A stretch of DNA of 64,000 nt. It comes from Carallia brachiata (lineage: Eukaryota > Streptophyta > Magnoliopsida > Malpighiales > Rhizophoraceae). The DNA is taken from assembly GCA_021464245.1 (NCBI GenBank), contig JADCRB010000036.1, forward strand, positions 186,001-250,000, read 5' to 3'. Made by a program: the position numbers and the translations under genes. A model generated the notes under the pieces. It was not told the origin of the DNA, ran no database searches, and saw only the letters and a program-made list of their open reading frames with translations. Shown here piece by piece: positions 46,227-57,705 of this stretch. Positions within the stretch are counted from its first letter, which is position 1, and each line of letters starts with the position of its first letter.

Positions 46227-48543
46227 GGCTTCTTTCCTGCAACTTCAAAGCTCAACCCAAATAGATTTTCGATATTATCTAATAATAATATAATATCACT
46301 CAGCGAGTCCGGGGAGTTTTGGTGAATCCAATTATCAGTGGACTGGACGGCTAAACAAACCAAAACAGCCGCTTCTTTCCTCCCTTTCTTCGTAATATTG
46401 ATCAATTAATTGGGCTCGGTCAGTCGGAGGCCTACTCACCAGTGGCACTCGACACAGTGATCTTATTCATTCAAACATTCATCGATTTTGCATTTGGAAG
46501 CTTTGATTTTGATTTTGATTTTGATTGTTGCAAAGAATCAATCGAACGGTTCTGCGGACGCCTCCAGCTTACGCACAACGCAACACAGCAAACATTGCTT
46601 GGCATCCCTATGTGGCCATTCTCTGTTTGTATGTTTAACTCTGACGTGCTCATTGTTGCCCCTATAAACTGCAAACAGAACTGACTTATGAAGCAAAGAA
46701 AGCATATAACCATAGCCAAACAACAAACAAGCCAATCTCACTTGAAAAGTTGATAATCCAAAGTGTATACAACAGCATTATTGATTGCTGCTGCCACTAA
46801 ATAAATGCGAGAGATGAACCAAAACATCACAAAGAGAAGAACCATAGTATGAATCCTACCTTGCTTACATTGGGATGATCGAGCTTGTGCCAAACAGCAA
46901 CTTCTTGCTTAAAAGCTACTCTAAGTGAAGCTATTTCAGCCTCTGATCTGTGGCCCCCAATCAAGAAGCTTAACTGTGACAAGGAAGGATTAAATTCTTA
47001 ATATGCACCAAAATTTGTCAAGGAAACAACATAACAACACATTATTGGAGATTATATTTCAATTCTCATAGGCTTTTACTGCAAGGGATAGTAGGCCACA
47101 TAAAAATTGAACCCAAGGTGCAGTACAGATTCAAATTCAATGACTTCTGAATGATTAATCTTTACGCTGACAGCGATTTTTCGTTTTAAAAGGGGTATTA
47201 AATATATGCAAAATAGTACGTAAAGGCGGATCGCAAAAGCCAACAAAATCAATAGCTAAAATTAACACAGGAAAGCTAAGATAAATGTGAAAAGGGATTA
47301 CAATGGTTGTTGCATCTCCTGTCAACTTATCCAATCTTGTGAAATCACGGATATTGCAAGGCTAGTTCTACGAGGGTAAATCAAAAGCAATCTTGTAAAG
47401 TAAGCAATATATTTTCCTCTGTTTTGTTGTTGAGAAATCATATAAATTCAATCTAACCCAAATATTATTTGATTCATTTATTATTCAATCAATTTGAAGG
47501 CATAAATGGTGGATATTGAAGAACGGGGATTGAGACCTTCATACGCTATTGGCGGAGACTTTAGGAAGGCCAAAAGAAGGAAGGAAATTGATTGATTTGT
47601 CAGCGCTTATACAGAGAAAATTGAGGCATTGGGGTACGAATTAAAAGCTAGCCAGCAACCACAGCAACAGTGCAACAGAAAAAAAAAAAAAAAAAGATAA
47701 GAATTCAGAAGTTTAATCGACAATTTTTGGTAGCTCATGGTTTCCATTTTTGTTGAAATATCCTTACCTTTAAAGAGGTATAATCACTGCAGTTGTCCAT
47801 TACCATAATTTTCAAGGCGCAAGCAAGACATGCGCAAAGAAATCTGACTCCTCCATCGATTAACCCATCAAACTAGACAGGCTGCTGCTACTAGCCACGA
47901 AGTTTAATAATAAAATCACGTAAATTCTCAATTTTAGATATAGTATTCAATCCTTAGTCTCTAAAAATCAAATATGGGCTATTAAAAGTTTTAACTTATG
48001 ATAAAAAAACACCCAACAAGCTAATCTATGCAAAAATGACACCACGGCTAATCCATATTGAATTCATCACAGTAACGTACTCGAATAGATGAGAACCAAC
48101 GAAAAACAAGACATTTTCTAGAATTAGACAATAAAAGTGTTAACTTTCAGGAACAAAAACCAAAAAAAGAAAAAAGAAATAGAAGTCAGCATGTATGCAT
48201 AAAGGATGTACATGTGCGTACCAGCAACATCCTGACCATCATAAATGCCACGGTGAACGGAGCTAAATGTACCACGAGCAATAACACTTTTAATAATGAG
48301 CTTGGAGGGGTTAATCTCCCATTCTTGCCTGCTTGTTGAGTTGTTGTTGAACTGAAAGGAGGGTGGTCTTTGTAATCCTATTCCTCCCCCATGTAATTAT
48401 ACTTCTTCTCCTTCTTTCTTGTTATTGTTCTTCTCCAAAGCCCATGCTCTGCTTAAATGCCTCTGCAGCTGCTCATCCAAGCTCTTCAGATCTATCTGAT
48501 CTGCTCTCACGTGCCCCCCTCCACTTTCACCCTTCTCCTTCAT

Positions 48544-50479
48544 CTCTCTCTCTATCTCTCTAGTCAAGTCAAGACTGGGGTATGCGTTAGAGTGGGGATG
48601 TGCTGCTGTTGTAGAAATGCGAGCAGGCACAAAGACAGAGAGTAACTGCCCGCGGTGGACCTTTTTAGCGGCGTTTTTGTTGTTAGAAAAGTGGGACTTC
48701 CAAGTGTTGGTATTAAGAGTGATAATTTGGATCTATCTAGATGACTTCTCTTCTTTGTCATAAGAGAAAATATTCACGTGTGTGTGTGTTTTTTTTTTTT
48801 TTTTTTTATCAATTAATGTATTGAACTTAATAAATTAAGTTGATAATTTATATAATAAAATTAATAATATTAATTATAAAAAATAATAATTTTTAAAATT
48901 TATTATAAAATTATTAATTTAATTATATTCAATACAATAATCGATGTACTAAAAGTAAGCACATCTATTAGTGCGCTCGCGATGATGAACGATGGGGTGT
49001 CCTTTCGTGACCGTTTATGTGAAGAGTTTGCGAGTATATGCACGATTATTATAGGTAGCATCTACCCACTGTTTTTATTGACTTTTTATTACTATTCAAA
49101 CTAGAGACATACAACTATATTTTAAATGTATAAAATATAGATAAATGAAAAATAGACGTAAGATAATTATAAAGTAATTAATTAATAAAATTATATAATT
49201 AAATAATTATTATTTATAATAAAAAATTAATAAAAAATAATATAATATTAATAATTTAATTATTTTTTATTATAAATAATAATTAATTAATTATACAAAT
49301 TTATCAATGAATTGATCTATAACTCCCCGTGTTTGTCTTGTATGGCTTAGTGTATTCGCACTCTTTCGATTATGTAGTAGGACTCAAAAGTGTTGGACTA
49401 CTAGAATTTGCAGGAGTTATCTACTGCCTCCTCCGTGATAATACCGTGAAAGGTTGGTGTTTGTAGACGACTTCTTGCACCGTACTTGACTTCTCTGTCT
49501 GTGGCTCCATGCAATTGCTATCAGCCACGTGGGCACATGGATTTTGCCTGAAAAAAGCTTCCGTCACTGTTATGTGGCCGGAAAAAAAGTGTTCCAAAAA
49601 ATGTCTAAAATATAATTAATTGAATTTAATTTATAATTATATTAAATATAAATATAATTTAAAAAAATATTATTATTTTTTTATATATTAAACCTAATTA
49701 ATTATACACTAAATCCAATCAATTATAATTCAGATACTTTTTTTTCCCACACGTATCTTTCTCCCAAAGCCTTTAGGCAATGGTATTATTGGGACTTTAG
49801 TTATGAATTTGGGTGGATCCCACTCCCATTCATGTAGAAAATTATAAAAATTTGCCAACAAAAAAAAACGAAAATTATAAAAATCTTATATTTATGTCAC
49901 AACACTTTTAATAAAATTTTCAGTAGAAGCTTCCGTACATAAATTTTTTAAGTGGGATTTATCTATTTGTTAACATCGAATATTTTATGGGTTTCCCTTT
50001 TGAGTTTTAACTGAGATCCAATTTGTCTTGATTGTCGATTATTTTGGTATATACTGAGAACTGTTACGCGAAAATTGTAAAAAATATTTGTCAAAATGAC
50101 GTCTGCCGTCAGATCATTCACATTTTTTTCAACTTTTGCATCTAGCGGTTGTGTTGTGGCTGTGTATTCTTTGGCGGGAACATGCACTCTAAACGGGGAG
50201 ATCCTATACTATAGGATTCTATCCCAATTTTTGAAGATTATATAGAAGAAGAAAGACAGGATTGGAATTGGTACGTTTTATGATGGATACTCGCTCTTAA
50301 TCGCAGCAACCTCAGTTGGGTTTCGCTTTCTCAATCGATCCGAGATTTTCTGTTGGTTGGGTTTCGCTTTCAAACAATTTATTTTTCTACGGTTAAGATT
50401 TCTCTGGGCTCAGTAGTCGGACTTGTTGCACAGGTAGGAATACCAACATGAAATTTCAAGCCAAAACCCCAAGAATATA

Positions 50480-50523
<44 letters not shown>

Positions 50524-50525
50524 AT

Positions 50526-50556
<31 letters not shown>

Positions 50557-52645
50557 TTTTATTTTATTTTATTTTATTTTTTTTCGGGTAGTTAATACTA
50601 GAATAATGTCATTATCAATCTTTTTATTTCCTACTTGCAAGATGGCAACTGGTTAGTTAGTGGAGACACACTAATGCAGAGTACATATTTGGGGGAAGGC
50701 AACACGTAATCACTTGTTTGCTACAAACAATTCTTACTTTTTTGGTCCTCTTTCTCTCTCTCTCTTTTTATTTTTATTTTTTTCATTTTCTTCTCTCAAA
50801 TTTACTTCAGCGACTTCGGTCAAAAAAAAAAAAAAATGGTTTACTTCAGCAACCCATAAATGGACCCAATCATAAGACGAGAAATCGTGGCTATATGCTG
50901 TTGTACTGAAATGTCGGATTGGTTATTATTGGACGACCCAAATTTATAAGGCTTCTAATTGGAGCCAATTATCTTTCATGGTTCTCCAACACAATGCTTG
51001 AGTAGTTGATGTGAAATATTTTTTAAAAAAAATTAAAGATTTACAGTAGTATGGTTAAATAAATGTAGAATTATTTAATTAGATGCGATATGAGTGGATT
51101 TGAGCGGTTGAGTTGATGCGAAGCTGAAATGGCACAGTTCCATTAATGATTAGAAAGAAGAAACAAAAGAATAGGTAGTGGGTGTTACCGTGTTAGATGA
51201 CCTCGGTTACGTGTTATGTAATTTTTGTCTTTCACTGTATGACATAGTTGCTTCCCAAGATGAAAAAAAAGAAAAAAATAAAAAAAGAAGAAACGAAAGA
51301 AGAGGTACAAGAATGAAACAAATGAGTTGATGCGAGGCAGGTTGGATTTGAGGTAATTTTTATGAATAAAGTTTTTTCTAACACATAAAGAGACGTACGA
51401 TTAATATATACTGTTAAATTATAAAAATATATTTAATTTATAAGATAAAAAGACAAATAAATCGATAAATATTATTAAATATACTCAATGTCTTACTCTT
51501 TCTTGCATTATTATGTGGTAGAGCTCTATTTCTAAACTAAGCCACAAAGAAACGAAATAAGAACAGATGCCTTTTACCCGTATTTTCAATGTGGGTACAT
51601 CTGAGGCCCTAATGGATAAGTCCTAACTTTCTGGAAACAAAATCTAATTAGAACAAGGGCACCGCATAGAACAAAAGTACTAAAGAAACGTGGGTCTGTA
51701 CCTAGTTAGTCCGCTTGCAACGATAGTGTGTGATGCCAATTCGTGCACAATTAGATTTGAAACCGTAAGAAAACAAAAGAAAAGGTGAGAGGTCCTGATA
51801 GCGTTTGTTAATGCATTTGTGTTTGTTTATTTATTGGATTTTTTTTTCTTTTTGGGATGTTGGTGGTAATGCTGTGTTGATGGGGTTTTACATTAATATT
51901 GATTTTCTTCCATCGAAACTTATACAGTTATACCCAAATGCCAGGGCTTTTTTTTTTTTTTTTACCGTATTGTTGATAACTTATTCACAAGCACATTCGC
52001 CCATTCTTGAAAAGTTGAAATAGTTGTAGGAATAGATGTCTGGCTCTTACATTACATCTTTTATCCGACAACAGAAGCAGGGAGGGCTGTAGAAATACAA
52101 ATAGATTGTTGGGTCTACGGCCTTTCACATAGGGAAACACCGAAATTTGTTGCAAATTGTAATACACCAACATGCCCTTGAAGCCTTCACTTTTGGACTT
52201 AATGTATCATCAAAAGAAGAGGCTTAAGGTTCATGAGGCAAAGTGTTGCGACAATTTTTTCAAACCGCAACTGCTAAAAGGGATGTTTGGATGTGTTAAT
52301 AATGGCCTCTATCACTCCCCAAGAGTCAAAAAGACTCTTAAAATCTTTGTTTACTAGACGACGCAGCATCGAGACTACAAAATAATCTTGAATCTTAATT
52401 ATCGCTCAAGTACTTCGTATTACAAAATCAAGTGGGCTTTTGAGATATTTCCTATCCAGAATAAGATATGGTTTATTCCCTGCCATAAATTTCAATGGAA
52501 GTATATATCAAAATTCAGACGTCGATCGGGCCATTGGTCTCACCTGCTCGAGAATCAAATTTGTATCATAAATGCAGCCGAAAGTTTTGCTCTTTGAGTT
52601 AAAATAGAACTGCGTTAGGGGCATATAACCCTATTTTTGAGGGGG
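48544..52645. other. Spacer between the MRK1-like pseudogene and module 3 PSA3, left part
   Basis: The presumed kinase promoter (CT-rich near 48520-48560) gives way to very AT-rich DNA. From about 49985 the sequence is colinear with module 2 from about 31925, up to about 51790. The stretch at 51790-52645 has no counterpart in module 2 and no recognised gene. Confidence 0.55.
50474..50580. repeat. Compound AT microsatellite (TA, TTTA, TTTTA)
   Basis: (TA)n passes into TTTA units and then TTTTA units. The equivalent place in module 2 (about 32310-32330) has only a short T run, so the repeat expanded in module 3. Confidence 0.9.
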
Positions 52646-53425
52646 TATGACCTCATAGTTATTAAAACCGGTTCGGACACTGACCCAGTCAAGCGACTGG
52701 GTCAGTGGGTCATTGGTTCAACTAGTGGGTCTTTGATTCAACCAATGAGTCATTAATTCTTAAGAAAATAAATATATCAAATAATATATATAAATTTTTT
52801 GTACAATTTAGTACAATAATTACATTTTCACAAATTAAAAAGTAGTTTATACTAATCAAAATTTTGATAAAAAATTCTTAAAAAACTATTTTTTAAAGTC
52901 AATTGTAACATATTATTTGATATATAAATAATGTTAAATTATTGCATACAGAAAAATAGATTATAGAAAGTAAAAAATTATTAAATTGTACAAAAAAATA
53001 TTGTGTAATATTATTTAGTATTATGAAAATATTATTTTTTATCATTCACACAGTAAAAAGTTAAAAGAAAATAAATTTTAGTGTGTAAATATTATACAAA
53101 TATTATTGTTCAAGTAGTAAAAAATGAAAAAAATTTATAATTTTTACTATTTGAACACTGTTTATTATTACAAAAATATTATTTTTACTATTTAACAGTA
53201 AAAAGTGAAAAAAAATTATAATTTTTTTTACTATTTGACCACTGTTTATCATAAAAAAAATATTATTTTTACTGTTTGAGCAGTAAAAAGTGAAAAAAAT
53301 AATTTTTTTATTATTTAAATGACTCGGTTACTGTTCACGTAAATCGGCTTGACCCAGTGCCCGAGTCACTGGGTCACCGGTCCGACTGACCGAGTTGGGT
53401 CAGATTTAATAACTATGTATGATCC
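52646..53425. mobile_element. hAT-like MITE (52654-53417)
   Basis: The ends CATAGTTATTAAAACCGG and TTTAATAACTATG are inverted repeats. Inner GACCCAG/CTGGGTC-rich segments are also mirrored. An imperfect 8-base duplication flanks it: TATGACCT at 52646-52653 and TATGATCC at 53418-53425 (6 of 8 match). An 8-bp duplication fits hAT elements. It is 764 bp, AT-rich inside, with no coding capacity. Confidence 0.75.
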
Positions 53426-54354
53426 TCTGGTTAGTACCGTCCAATTAAGGGGCTTCTAACTCTCCTGTAACTATAGTCTTTGATCGCCTAATGGAGCTCC
53501 TGCTTCGTGGCTCTCTATGGCATGAACAAGAGATGGAGGCACCAAGATGCACAAATTAAAGGAAAAGTTTCCTAAAAAAGAAAGGCAAAGGAATATATTG
53601 TTAATTTCACTCTAACCTAGAATAAAAAATTAACCAACAGAAAAGCTAAGTGAATATGCATGTGTAAGAGTGCGGTGGATACGTAGTAATTTAAATCGTT
53701 AAATCTTGAAAAATATATTAAAATTGAGCAAATAAAAAAGTAAATAAATTGCTAAATATCATTAGATTAATTGCATGTCTTCTATCTGTCCACTCATAAA
53801 TGAGTGTGTAGTCAACCTTATTAAGAAAGTTTGAACAGGAAGACAAAACAAAAATAAAAATGCAGAGGTTAGGTAGATGTTGTAGCCATGGAGATTATCA
53901 TGGACCTGTTTGAATGATCTGATCATGGAAAACTCGCAAATTGAATATAAATAGAGCCCTTGATTACTATAAAATAAATTCACAACAATTCAATTCAACG
54001 GAACTTTTTTCCATGAATGATCTACAGTGTCTTTTCTTTCCTTTTTTTTTTTTGAACTTCGAATTTATCTTATTTAATTTAATTTAATAATTGGGATAGT
54101 TATTTCGTGCAAATATTTTTACAGTTATGAACTTTAATTGGTGTCAAGTAATCAAAAAGAATGAAACAAAACGAAATTGAGAAATGGAATAAACTAAAAA
54201 AAATACATGCAAAAAAACAAAACTGATTTTTGGGCCAAATTATGAGGCCCCAACCTTAAAAGCTAACTTAAACACAGGCCCAAACTGGAGCGGGCCGCAT
54301 TGCACACCGATCTTACACGGAACGAAAGCATACAACCACTACTAGTGGATAACA
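53426..54354. other. Spacer upstream of PSA3 copy 3
   Basis: From about 54040 this is colinear with the module 2 region in front of PSA3. GGCCCA motifs at 54245-54282 are shared by all three copies. Nothing coding was recognised. Confidence 0.55.
54225..54285 (+). promoter_or_regulatory. GGCCCA (site II-like) cluster of the PSA3 promoter
   Basis: Several GGGCC/GGCCC(A) motifs lie about 130-185 bases upstream of the PSA3 ATG and are conserved in all three copies (11034-11085, 34027-34080). Such motifs are common in plant promoters of housekeeping and organelle-protein genes and are bound by TCP factors. The role here is inferred. Confidence 0.45.
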
Positions 54355-54362
54355 TATATAAA
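54355..54362 (+). promoter_or_regulatory. Probable TATA box of PSA3 copy 3
   Basis: TATATAAA lies 56 bases upstream of the start codon at 54411, leaving a short 5' leader. Confidence 0.5.
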
Positions 54363-54410
54363 CGTGAGGCAAGAAATGGCAGACGACATTAACTACCGTA
54401 CTTCACAGCC

Positions 54411-55839
54411 ATGGTGGTTGTGACACCGTCCACTTCGCCGTCGCCGCCACTCCTGACTTCACCGTTCCGGCGACGTACCCGCCAACTCTACAAAATACCC
54501 ATCAGAAAAAAAGTGGCAAACTTTAATGGTTCTTTCTCGGTTAGAGCTTACATGGAGAACCAAAACTCTATCTCCAGTTTTGCCAACAAAGTCATTGGGT
54601 CACTCCCAGTCATCGGCCTTGTGGCTAGAATTCTCAGCGATGAAGGTGGCGTTGGTGGCGATATAATTGACTTTGCAGAGTTTAGGAGAAGGGTCGGCAA
54701 GAAGTGTACTATTACTGATTCCCGGGCTTTCTATGAATTTCAGGATAGGCGAGGCCGGGTAATTGACCTTCCAGTTTCATTCTTATTTAAGGTTTCCTTT
54801 TTTTTTTTTTTGCGCAAAATAATAAGATATTGTGTGAAAAATTCGATAAGATATGTAACAAGCCAATATTTTTGAAAGAACAGCATCCATTTGAAAGTTA
54901 TGCTTTGTTCTGGCAAAATTACTTGATGTCAAATGTTGTGCGATGTATTTTGGAATTAAATTTGTTGAGGTTTTGGTTTCCGCGTAGGCAGGGGATCCAT
55001 TGTATGTTCTGCTATGCTGTTGGTTAGCAGCTGTTGGCGCGGGTCTTCTCAAATCTGAGGAGATTTTGGAAGGAGTAGCAAGGCTTCGGATATCGAATGA
55101 CATTGAGTTTGAAGAGGAGAATTTCCTTGCAATGATGAACGAGGCGAAAGAGGTTTGAGAATCTATTCTTATTCCATATACTTTCTCTTGTATATGAAAA
55201 TGGTAGCCTTCTCTTTAGAATTGAGAATTGAATCAGAATATATGAATGAAACTGACCCTGCTATTGCGATTTGTATGGTAATAGCGTGGATCTCCATCCA
55301 TTTGGTGTGGATATTTTTGTGCAGAAATATATGCATTGTTGCTTGTACATAATTACAGTGTAGCTCAAAATATCATGTAAAAGTTCGAGGAAAATGCTCG
55401 AGAGTTTTGAAACTTCTTCATTCTCAAGTCTCTTACTTTATTGTATCAATTGTCATGCTTACGGCTTATTAAGCTGCATTTTAGTGGCCTTCTACTGAGC
55501 GTATTATGCAAATCGTAGAAACGGGCAAAATTAAAAGCGGCAGCCCCTAATATTCCCATGGAGATACGGGCTGAGAAGGCACTTGAGGCGATTTATGTAT
55601 GCTGCTTTGGGCAGGATCCCATCGAAGAAGAAGACAATAAACTGCTGTGCGTCATGCTGAATGCTGTTTTCTCCTCAGTCGCAATGCCAGAAGTACAAAG
55701 AGTTGTTGATGACAAGGCAAGGAAAGTGGCTGAAGGCAGTGATGAGATAAAGGTTCCGGAACCAAAGCCTTTGCCAAAAGAAGCCATACAGCTGCAAATG
55801 AAAGATCTCCAGTTCCTCAAACAAAACCAAGAGACCTAA
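54411..55839 (+). CDS. PSA3: PSA3, photosystem I assembly factor, intact copy
   Basis: A nuclear gene for a chloroplast protein. In maize and Arabidopsis PSA3 acts with PYG7 at the thylakoid membrane to promote stable assembly of photosystem I. Exons: 54411-54758, 54988-55152 and 55519-55839, all phase 0, giving 834 bases and 277 aa. The N-terminus is rich in Ser, Thr, Pro and Arg (MVVVTPSTSPSPPLLTSPFR), as expected for a transit peptide. The mature part has AYMENQNSISSFANKVIGSL, ARILSDEGGVGGD, VLLCCWLAAVGAGLLKSEEI, IYVCCFGQDPIEEED and KEAIQLQMKDLQFL. No frameshift or stop is seen, in contrast to the other two copies. The family call rests on remembered similarity to At3g55250. Upstream lie a TATA box and GGCCCA motifs. 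Confidence 0.88.
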
Positions 55840-56359
55840 AAATGGGAGAGCCAGTTTTTCCAAAAAGCTGTGACTCTTAGACGAGTGCATAATTTAGATT
55901 CCAGATAAAGGTTGCTAGAGTTTTGTAGCTTATGCTTCATGTACTATCAAACTGGAATAAAAAATGCCTGCATACGCCTTTTTTTCATGTTTGGGACACA
56001 CGAAGGAGTTACACCTGCAGAAAAAGCTGTCGATCTTTTCCTCTATCAGTCCTGTTTCCGCAGGCCGTTAATATAGACAATGAAATTTATGGGAATCCTG
56101 TATATCTTCTATTCTTCCTTGACTTGTCATTCATCCTAAATGTGGAATCTTTGTGTGCTGATAACGTCAATGAATTCAGACATTCATAATATCATTCACA
56201 AGTTCTCTCCTGAACAAGCACTACGTGCTCTAATAACGAACTTACAAACCAAGGTTCTTTTTTTCTGGCAGTAATGACTGACTATTTCATGTTCCTCCAA
56301 GGTACAATCAAACTTTCTTCTTCTTCTTTTTTTTTATTAATTGGCTATAACTGAGATTT
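55840..56359. other. 3' flank of PSA3 copy 3
   Basis: Presumed 3' untranslated region and downstream DNA, colinear with the other modules. No further gene. Confidence 0.6.
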
Positions 56360-56725
56360 TGTTGGTTTTTGAGGGATGAAAGGGAAAGCATTGAAGCTGA
56401 AAATGAGACATTGAATGAGTAGTATGAACATTGAAGCAAGAAACTGCAGCTGAGACAAAGATGCAGAAAAATTGCAGCAGAGAAATGAAGCTGCAGAGAC
56501 AGTAAAAGCTTGCTGGAAACTTGCAGCAAGGAGGAGAGACACAAAATGACTTCTTCTCCATTCATAAACATCAAGGCCTCCCTATATATGGAGATGTTAC
56601 AATAGAAAAGTGGTAATACAAAGTTTAGAACCAAAATACAAATTTAAATTCAAAGTATTTCGAATTTGCTAAAAGAGAAAATGATTGCTTAGCAAGAGAC
56701 AAAATGACAGCACCCATTCTCAACA
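56360..56725 (-). mobile_element. Solo LTR, 366 bp
   Basis: Starts TGTTGGTTTTTGAGGG and ends ATTCTCAACA, an LTR-like TG...CA pair with inverted ends. The flanks are GATTT and TATTT (4 of 5 match). The site is empty in module 2 (GAGATTTAAACTC near 36430). Read on the minus strand it has a TATATAGGGAGG element in the usual place of an LTR promoter, hence the strand call. Confidence 0.75.
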
Positions 56726-57705
56726 TATTTGAACTCAAAAGTTTCAGCCCTGAAGGCAACTCTAATACCAATTGAGTTGTAGCTCATTGATTAACTTTTT
56801 TCTTTGTGACTATTAGAGATTTCAATTTAAAAAGAATATTCCTAAGACTATACGTATAAACAGATGTCATCTATCAGATCAAAAAATTAGTATCTTCTTT
56901 CTATTCAAAAATTATAAGCATGTTCTCAAGTTTAATTCAAGTTCTCATTCCTCTTATCCACTAAAAAATTCATATTATGCCGATTAAAGTTTGTTGTCTT
57001 GTTTAACACTAAGGTTGGCTGACTTGTATTACTTACCATACATAGTTCTACAAAGGTAATAAGGAAACCAGGTCGATTGAGATTTAAACCTCAGTTTTCC
57101 CTCACTTCTTTTTGTATGATAACTAAGTCATCTCCTCTATAGATAAAAAAAAAAAAAAAAATCTTTATTAGGAGTAGACCCACTCAAGAAACTCTTGAAG
57201 ATTTATTTTAAGAACAAAAAAGTGAGAAAAAAAAACAAAATCATCAAGTAAAAAATCCAATTGAGGATTTACATTTCGTTGGTGGGAGATAAATTAGAAG
57301 GCGCTTACCTAAATAAATTCTTGTAGCTTGGTTCTGTCGCTTACAGATGGAACTAGAGTTGAATCATAATTATCCAAAGAATTTTGATAAAGAGAACAGT
57401 TGGCGGACGGACCTTTCAGAAATGAAGACCTTCCGATTTGCCGCCAGACATTGCTACTAGGATTGTTGGAAACAACTAAAGGCAATTATGTCTATAATTT
57501 GTCATTTGCATAATTATGTCGGAAGATATGCCTAAACGTAGCAAATCTATCAACATCTGATCAACTGGTTAACAAGAAATAGTAATGCTTCTAACCCGAC
57601 TAAAGCCTTAGAAGTTACATCCTTGTGATATATAAATAATACAAACAAAGATTCTTTGTTGTCAATAGAATAGGTTCGGCAGCTTTTCAATAGAAAATAG
57701 ATCAC
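56726..57705. other. Spacer between PSA3 and LRK10L in module 3
   Basis: Colinear with 15174-16104 and 36440-37408. AT-rich, probably ending in the LRK10L 3' untranslated region. No gene recognised. Confidence 0.6.

Larger units (their letters stand above)
44703..48543 (-). pseudogene. Raf-like MRK1-type protein kinase pseudogene
   Basis: Exons of a cytosolic Ser/Thr kinase of the AtMRK1/STY13 type on the minus strand: 48222-48543 (VRADQIDLKSLDEQLQRHLS, WEINPSKLIIKSVIARGTF), 46860-46973 (GHRSEAEIASL, VAVWHKLDHPNV), about 46575-46668 (FIGATM, IQTENGHIGMPSNVCCV), 44975-45108 (VLNGNPHDRKCDVYSFG, CDMPYPDLTFSEV) and 44703-44848 (PRCCP, ANVMKRCWDANPDKRPEM). Breaks: a TAA at 48397-48399 in exon 1, loss of the VEYL segment and frame at the end of exon 3, absence of the exon with the HRD and DFG motifs, one missing base after FSEV, and divergence after MIPL at the C-terminus. 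Without the catalytic loop it cannot be an active kinase. Confidence 0.85.
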
